Positions 7,046-8,708 of a stretch of DNA of 8,708 nt are shown one piece after another. Origin of the DNA: JBARCX01 sp049794535 (GTDB taxonomy: Bacteria; Pseudomonadota; Gammaproteobacteria; Xanthomonadales; Rhodanobacteraceae); contig JBARCX010000073.1 in the NCBI GenBank assembly GCA_049794535.1, forward strand, positions 1-8,708. Direction: 5' to 3'. How positions within the stretch are numbered: position 1 is the stretch's first letter; every line of letters starts with the position of its first letter. The notes beneath the pieces were generated by a model. That model did no database searches and had not been told where the DNA came from. It worked only from the letters and a program-made list of their open reading frames with translations. The translations under genes were made by a program, and so were the position numbers.

Positions 7046-7870
7046 ATGAATGCCGCCGTGGTGACTGGATCAGTACGAAACTCCCTGGCCGATGCCGCAC
7101 TCAGAAATGCCGCGCACTTCTGGTTTCTCGTCGCCGCGGCGGGCCAGTGGGTCTTCGCCTTTTACATCGCGTTCTTCTATGGCGGATCAGCGGCGCAGGG
7201 AAAACCGGAGGTATGGAACCAGATTCTTCCCAACGGATACATTCCGGGTAACACCATGGGCAATACGGTACTCGCCGCACACCTTCTGTTCGCCGCCATG
7301 ATTACGGTCGCCGGAACGCTTCAGCTCATCCCGCAAGTCCGGACACGTTTCCCAGCCTTTCATCGCTGGAATGGGCGAATCTATATCGTGATCGCTTTCA
7401 TCATGGGCCTCAGTGGCCTTTATCTGGCGTCATCTGGGCGAACGGTAGTTGGCGACGCAGCACAACACACCGCGATATGCATCAACGCCATCCTGATCAT
7501 GATGTGCGCTGCACAGGCATGGCGCTATGCGATGGCTCGTGATTTCAGTACACATCGCCGCTGGGCGCTGCGCCTTTTCCTGGTGGTCAATGGCGTTTGG
7601 TTCTTCCGTGTCGGGCTCATGTTCTGGCTCTTCATCAACCAAGGTCCTGTGGGCTTCGACCCGAAGACGTTTACGGGCCCGTTTCTCACCGGCTTGAATT
7701 TCGCCCAGTTTCTGCTTCCACTCGCGGTGCTCGAAATCTACCTTCGCACGAAGGAGCGAGGGTACTCAGTAGGCAAGCTCGCTACGGCGACGGGCATTGT
7801 TGTGCTGACGGTAGCCATGGGCCTTGGCGAGTTTGCGGCCTTTATGGGTTTGTGGCTTCCGCATCTCTAG
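7046..7870 (+). CDS. DUF2306 family polytopic membrane protein
   Basis: This is a 274-residue inner-membrane protein with about seven to eight hydrophobic segments. It carries the DUF2306 (COG5395-type) pattern: AAHLLFAAMITVAGTLQLIP at 77-96, then the loop RFPAFHRWNGRIY at 101-113, a helix with GLSGLYLA at 121-128, then FSTHRRWALR at 167-176 and FFRVGL at 186-191. The function is unknown. Histidines H79, H106, H141 and H170 lie within or at the ends of helices and are the most conspicuous polar positions. The ATG at 7046 is preceded by AAGGA with a 6-base gap, a good ribosome binding site. The gene has its own upstream region with a palindrome at 6974-7000, suggesting regulated expression, and a hairpin follows 26 bases after the stop. 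The family call rests on the HRWNGR and HRRWALR motifs. A biochemical role cannot be given. Confidence 0.88.
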   Translation: MNAAVVTGSVRNSLADAALRNAAHFWFLVAAAGQWVFAFYIAFFYGGSAAQGKPEVWNQILPNGYIPGNTMGNTVLAAHLLFAAMITVAGTLQLIPQVRTRFPAFHRWNGRIYIVIAFIMGLSGLYLASSGRTVVGDAAQHTAICINAILIMMCAAQAWRYAMARDFSTHRRWALRLFLVVNGVWFFRVGLMFWLFINQGPVGFDPKTFTGPFLTGLNFAQFLLPLAVLEIYLRTKERGYSVGKLATATGIVVLTVAMGLGEFAAFMGLWLPHL

Positions 7871-7896
7871 GCCAACCACGGTCGGGCAGCAAAGGC

Positions 7897-7921
7897 TTGA
7901 GCCAACTAAGCGTTGGCTCAA
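7897..7921 (+). terminator. Hairpin after the DUF2306 gene, possible terminator
   Basis: TTGAGCCAAC and GTTGGCTCAA form a perfect 10-base stem around the 5-base loop TAAGC, starting 26 bases after the DUF2306 stop. The position fits transcript-end formation or 3'-end protection. Neither side carries a run of T, so it is not a textbook intrinsic terminator. The perfect symmetry would also suit a protein binding site or a dispersed repeat. Confidence 0.45.
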
Positions 7922-8039
7922 CCTCGATGGCAGGTCGATCATTGCCTGGCCACGGCCGGACAACACAGCTGCATCGTGGAGAGACTGGCTGGCTCTATTC
8001 TCAGCGCAGGATGCGCCCTGTCCGGGCTGCTGGTTATGA

Positions 8040-8293
8040 TCGAATGCAGAAGGCGTCTGCTTCCGGCTGCGGACTCAACCGGCACAGAGCACAGAGCTCA
8101 CAACCCATAACCCTATCTATCAGCCGCATGTGGAAAACGGCATAGTCTGCGTCGCCACCCGGTGCCCAGTAACACCGGGGTGCAAAGCGCGGTGGTGGTG
8201 GGCGACGTGCGGCTCACGTATATAGACAGCATCTGCCGCAAGACCGGTCAATTCAACAACGATCCGGGTCTGCAACCTAGCATCCCCTTGTGA
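8040..8293 (+). pseudogene. Possible decayed coding fragment
   Basis: Two frames read like real protein in succession. The first, open from 8040, gives THNPIYQPHVENGIVCVATR up to about 8159. The second, in another frame from about 8162, gives TGVQSAVVVGDVRLTYIDSI and then CRKTGQFNNDPGLQPSIPL before a TGA at 8291-8293. Joining them needs one frameshift near 8160-8180, at the short dyad. I do not recognise the family. If it is not a pseudogene, the second part could be a 43-codon frame from GTG 8162, but that GTG lacks a ribosome binding site. It could equally be noncoding sequence that happens to look plausible. Confidence 0.2.
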
Positions 8294-8314
8294 GCGTTAA
8301 AAGGAATTTGAGAA

Positions 8315-8708
8315 GTGCAATCTACCAAGGCAAAACCTTCGTTGTTTCCCTATATGGTGGCGTTGGCCATCATCGTTGTGAATCTGGCCTTCGACGCGAT
8401 CAGCGTCTATCGGGTTTTGCACATGCCCAGCATGTCCGGCGATAACTCTTTTAGCCAGAACGCGCTATACCTCATGCTTGGCAGTGAGCTTGGGACCATC
8501 GTGCTCACAGCGGCCTTTGGCCTGGCCTGTGCTCAGTGGATATCCGAGCGTCGCCGAATCGCGGGTTTGCCGGGATATGCGGCAGTGGGCGTGGGCGTCG
8601 CCTATGCCCTGGTCGCCGCGGCGTTACTCTTTTCATGGTGGTTCGTTACCCAGGCAATCACAAAGCATGCGGGCGAGATAGGCATACAGCTAATGGTGAT
8701 CGTTAACC
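8315..8708 (+). CDS. Unrecognised multi-helix membrane protein, 5' part, cut by the window end
   Basis: An open frame runs from GTG 8315 to the last base without a stop, giving 131 complete codons. The GTG is preceded by AAGGA at 8301-8305 with a 9-base gap, and an in-frame TGA at 8309-8311 rules out a longer protein. The in-frame ATG at 8354 has no ribosome binding site. The product begins with a short basic segment (QSTKAKPS). It has hydrophobic helices at about 9-28 (LFPYMVALAIIVVNLAF), 50-71 (YLMLGSELGTIVLTAAFGLA) and 84-107 (AAVGVGVAYALVAAALLFSWW), and possibly a fourth at the edge. A basic loop, SERRRIAG, lies between the second and third helices. No family motif is recognised. Codon use and the ribosome binding site make it very likely a real gene. 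Confidence 0.7.
   Translation, partial: MQSTKAKPSLFPYMVALAIIVVNLAFDAISVYRVLHMPSMSGDNSFSQNALYLMLGSELGTIVLTAAFGLACAQWISERRRIAGLPGYAAVGVGVAYALVAAALLFSWWFVTQAITKHAGEIGIQLMVIVN

Larger units (their letters stand above)
7871..8314. other. Intergenic stretch without a convincing intact gene
   Basis: This 444-base stretch holds the hairpin at 7897-7921, a second short dyad (CCCGGTG/CACCGGG at 8158-8179), and a possible decayed coding fragment near its end. Several open frames of 65-70 codons cross 7824-8110 on the plus strand, but all three forward frames are equally plain there and none has a ribosome binding site or recognisable domain. Confidence 0.55.

Noticed and set aside
7896..7922. Integron attC-like site at the hairpin after the DUF2306 gene
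   Set aside because: The stem ends resemble core sites only loosely, the consensus purine/pyrimidine pattern fails and the 5-base loop is far too short; no integrase or cassette array is present.

Overview
The window is ordinary chromosomal sequence from a moderately GC-rich proteobacterium. Gene content points to a gammaproteobacterium of the Xanthomonadales, perhaps Rhodanobacteraceae (Dyella/Luteibacter-like). The clues are a DUF6249-type protein next to an ECF sigma factor and a small two-helix partner, a CubicO-type serine hydrolase, and an APC permease beside a POT peptide transporter. That placement is inference from family knowledge. No rRNA, tRNA, CRISPR array, insertion sequence or phage gene is visible.

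Layout: (1) 35-3000, plus strand: a translationally coupled pair, an APC-superfamily amino acid permease followed by a POT/PTR2 proton-coupled oligopeptide transporter, joined by a 4-base ATGA overlap. (2) 3030-3704, minus strand, convergent with the pair: a class II aldolase/adducin family zinc enzyme of unknown substrate. (3) 3787-5043, minus strand: a tight three-gene operon, transcribed as DUF6249-like membrane protein, then ECF sigma factor, then a small two-helix membrane protein that is a candidate anti-sigma factor. Both junctions overlap (8 and 4 bases). (4) 5117-6658, minus strand: an exported serine hydrolase of the beta-lactamase/S12 family. (5) 6659-7045: a 387-base divergent intergenic region holding a strong palindrome, a likely operator, in front of the next gene. 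(6) 7046-7870, plus strand: a DUF2306 polytopic membrane protein. (7) 7871-8314: a 444-base stretch without a convincing intact gene, with a 10-bp-stem hairpin and a possible decayed coding fragment. (8) 8315 to the window end, plus strand: the 5' part of an unrecognised multi-helix membrane protein, started by GTG and cut by the window edge.

The first two genes would jointly import amino acids and short peptides. The three-gene minus-strand operon is most simply read as a membrane-linked sigma factor switch, possibly autoregulated from a promoter in the 73 bases before it. The aldolase, serine hydrolase and DUF2306 gene look like independent units. The less routine parts of the window are the sigma operon, whose candidate anti-sigma factor lacks the usual zinc motif, and the palindrome upstream of the DUF2306 gene. 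No wholly new system can be demonstrated from the sequence alone.
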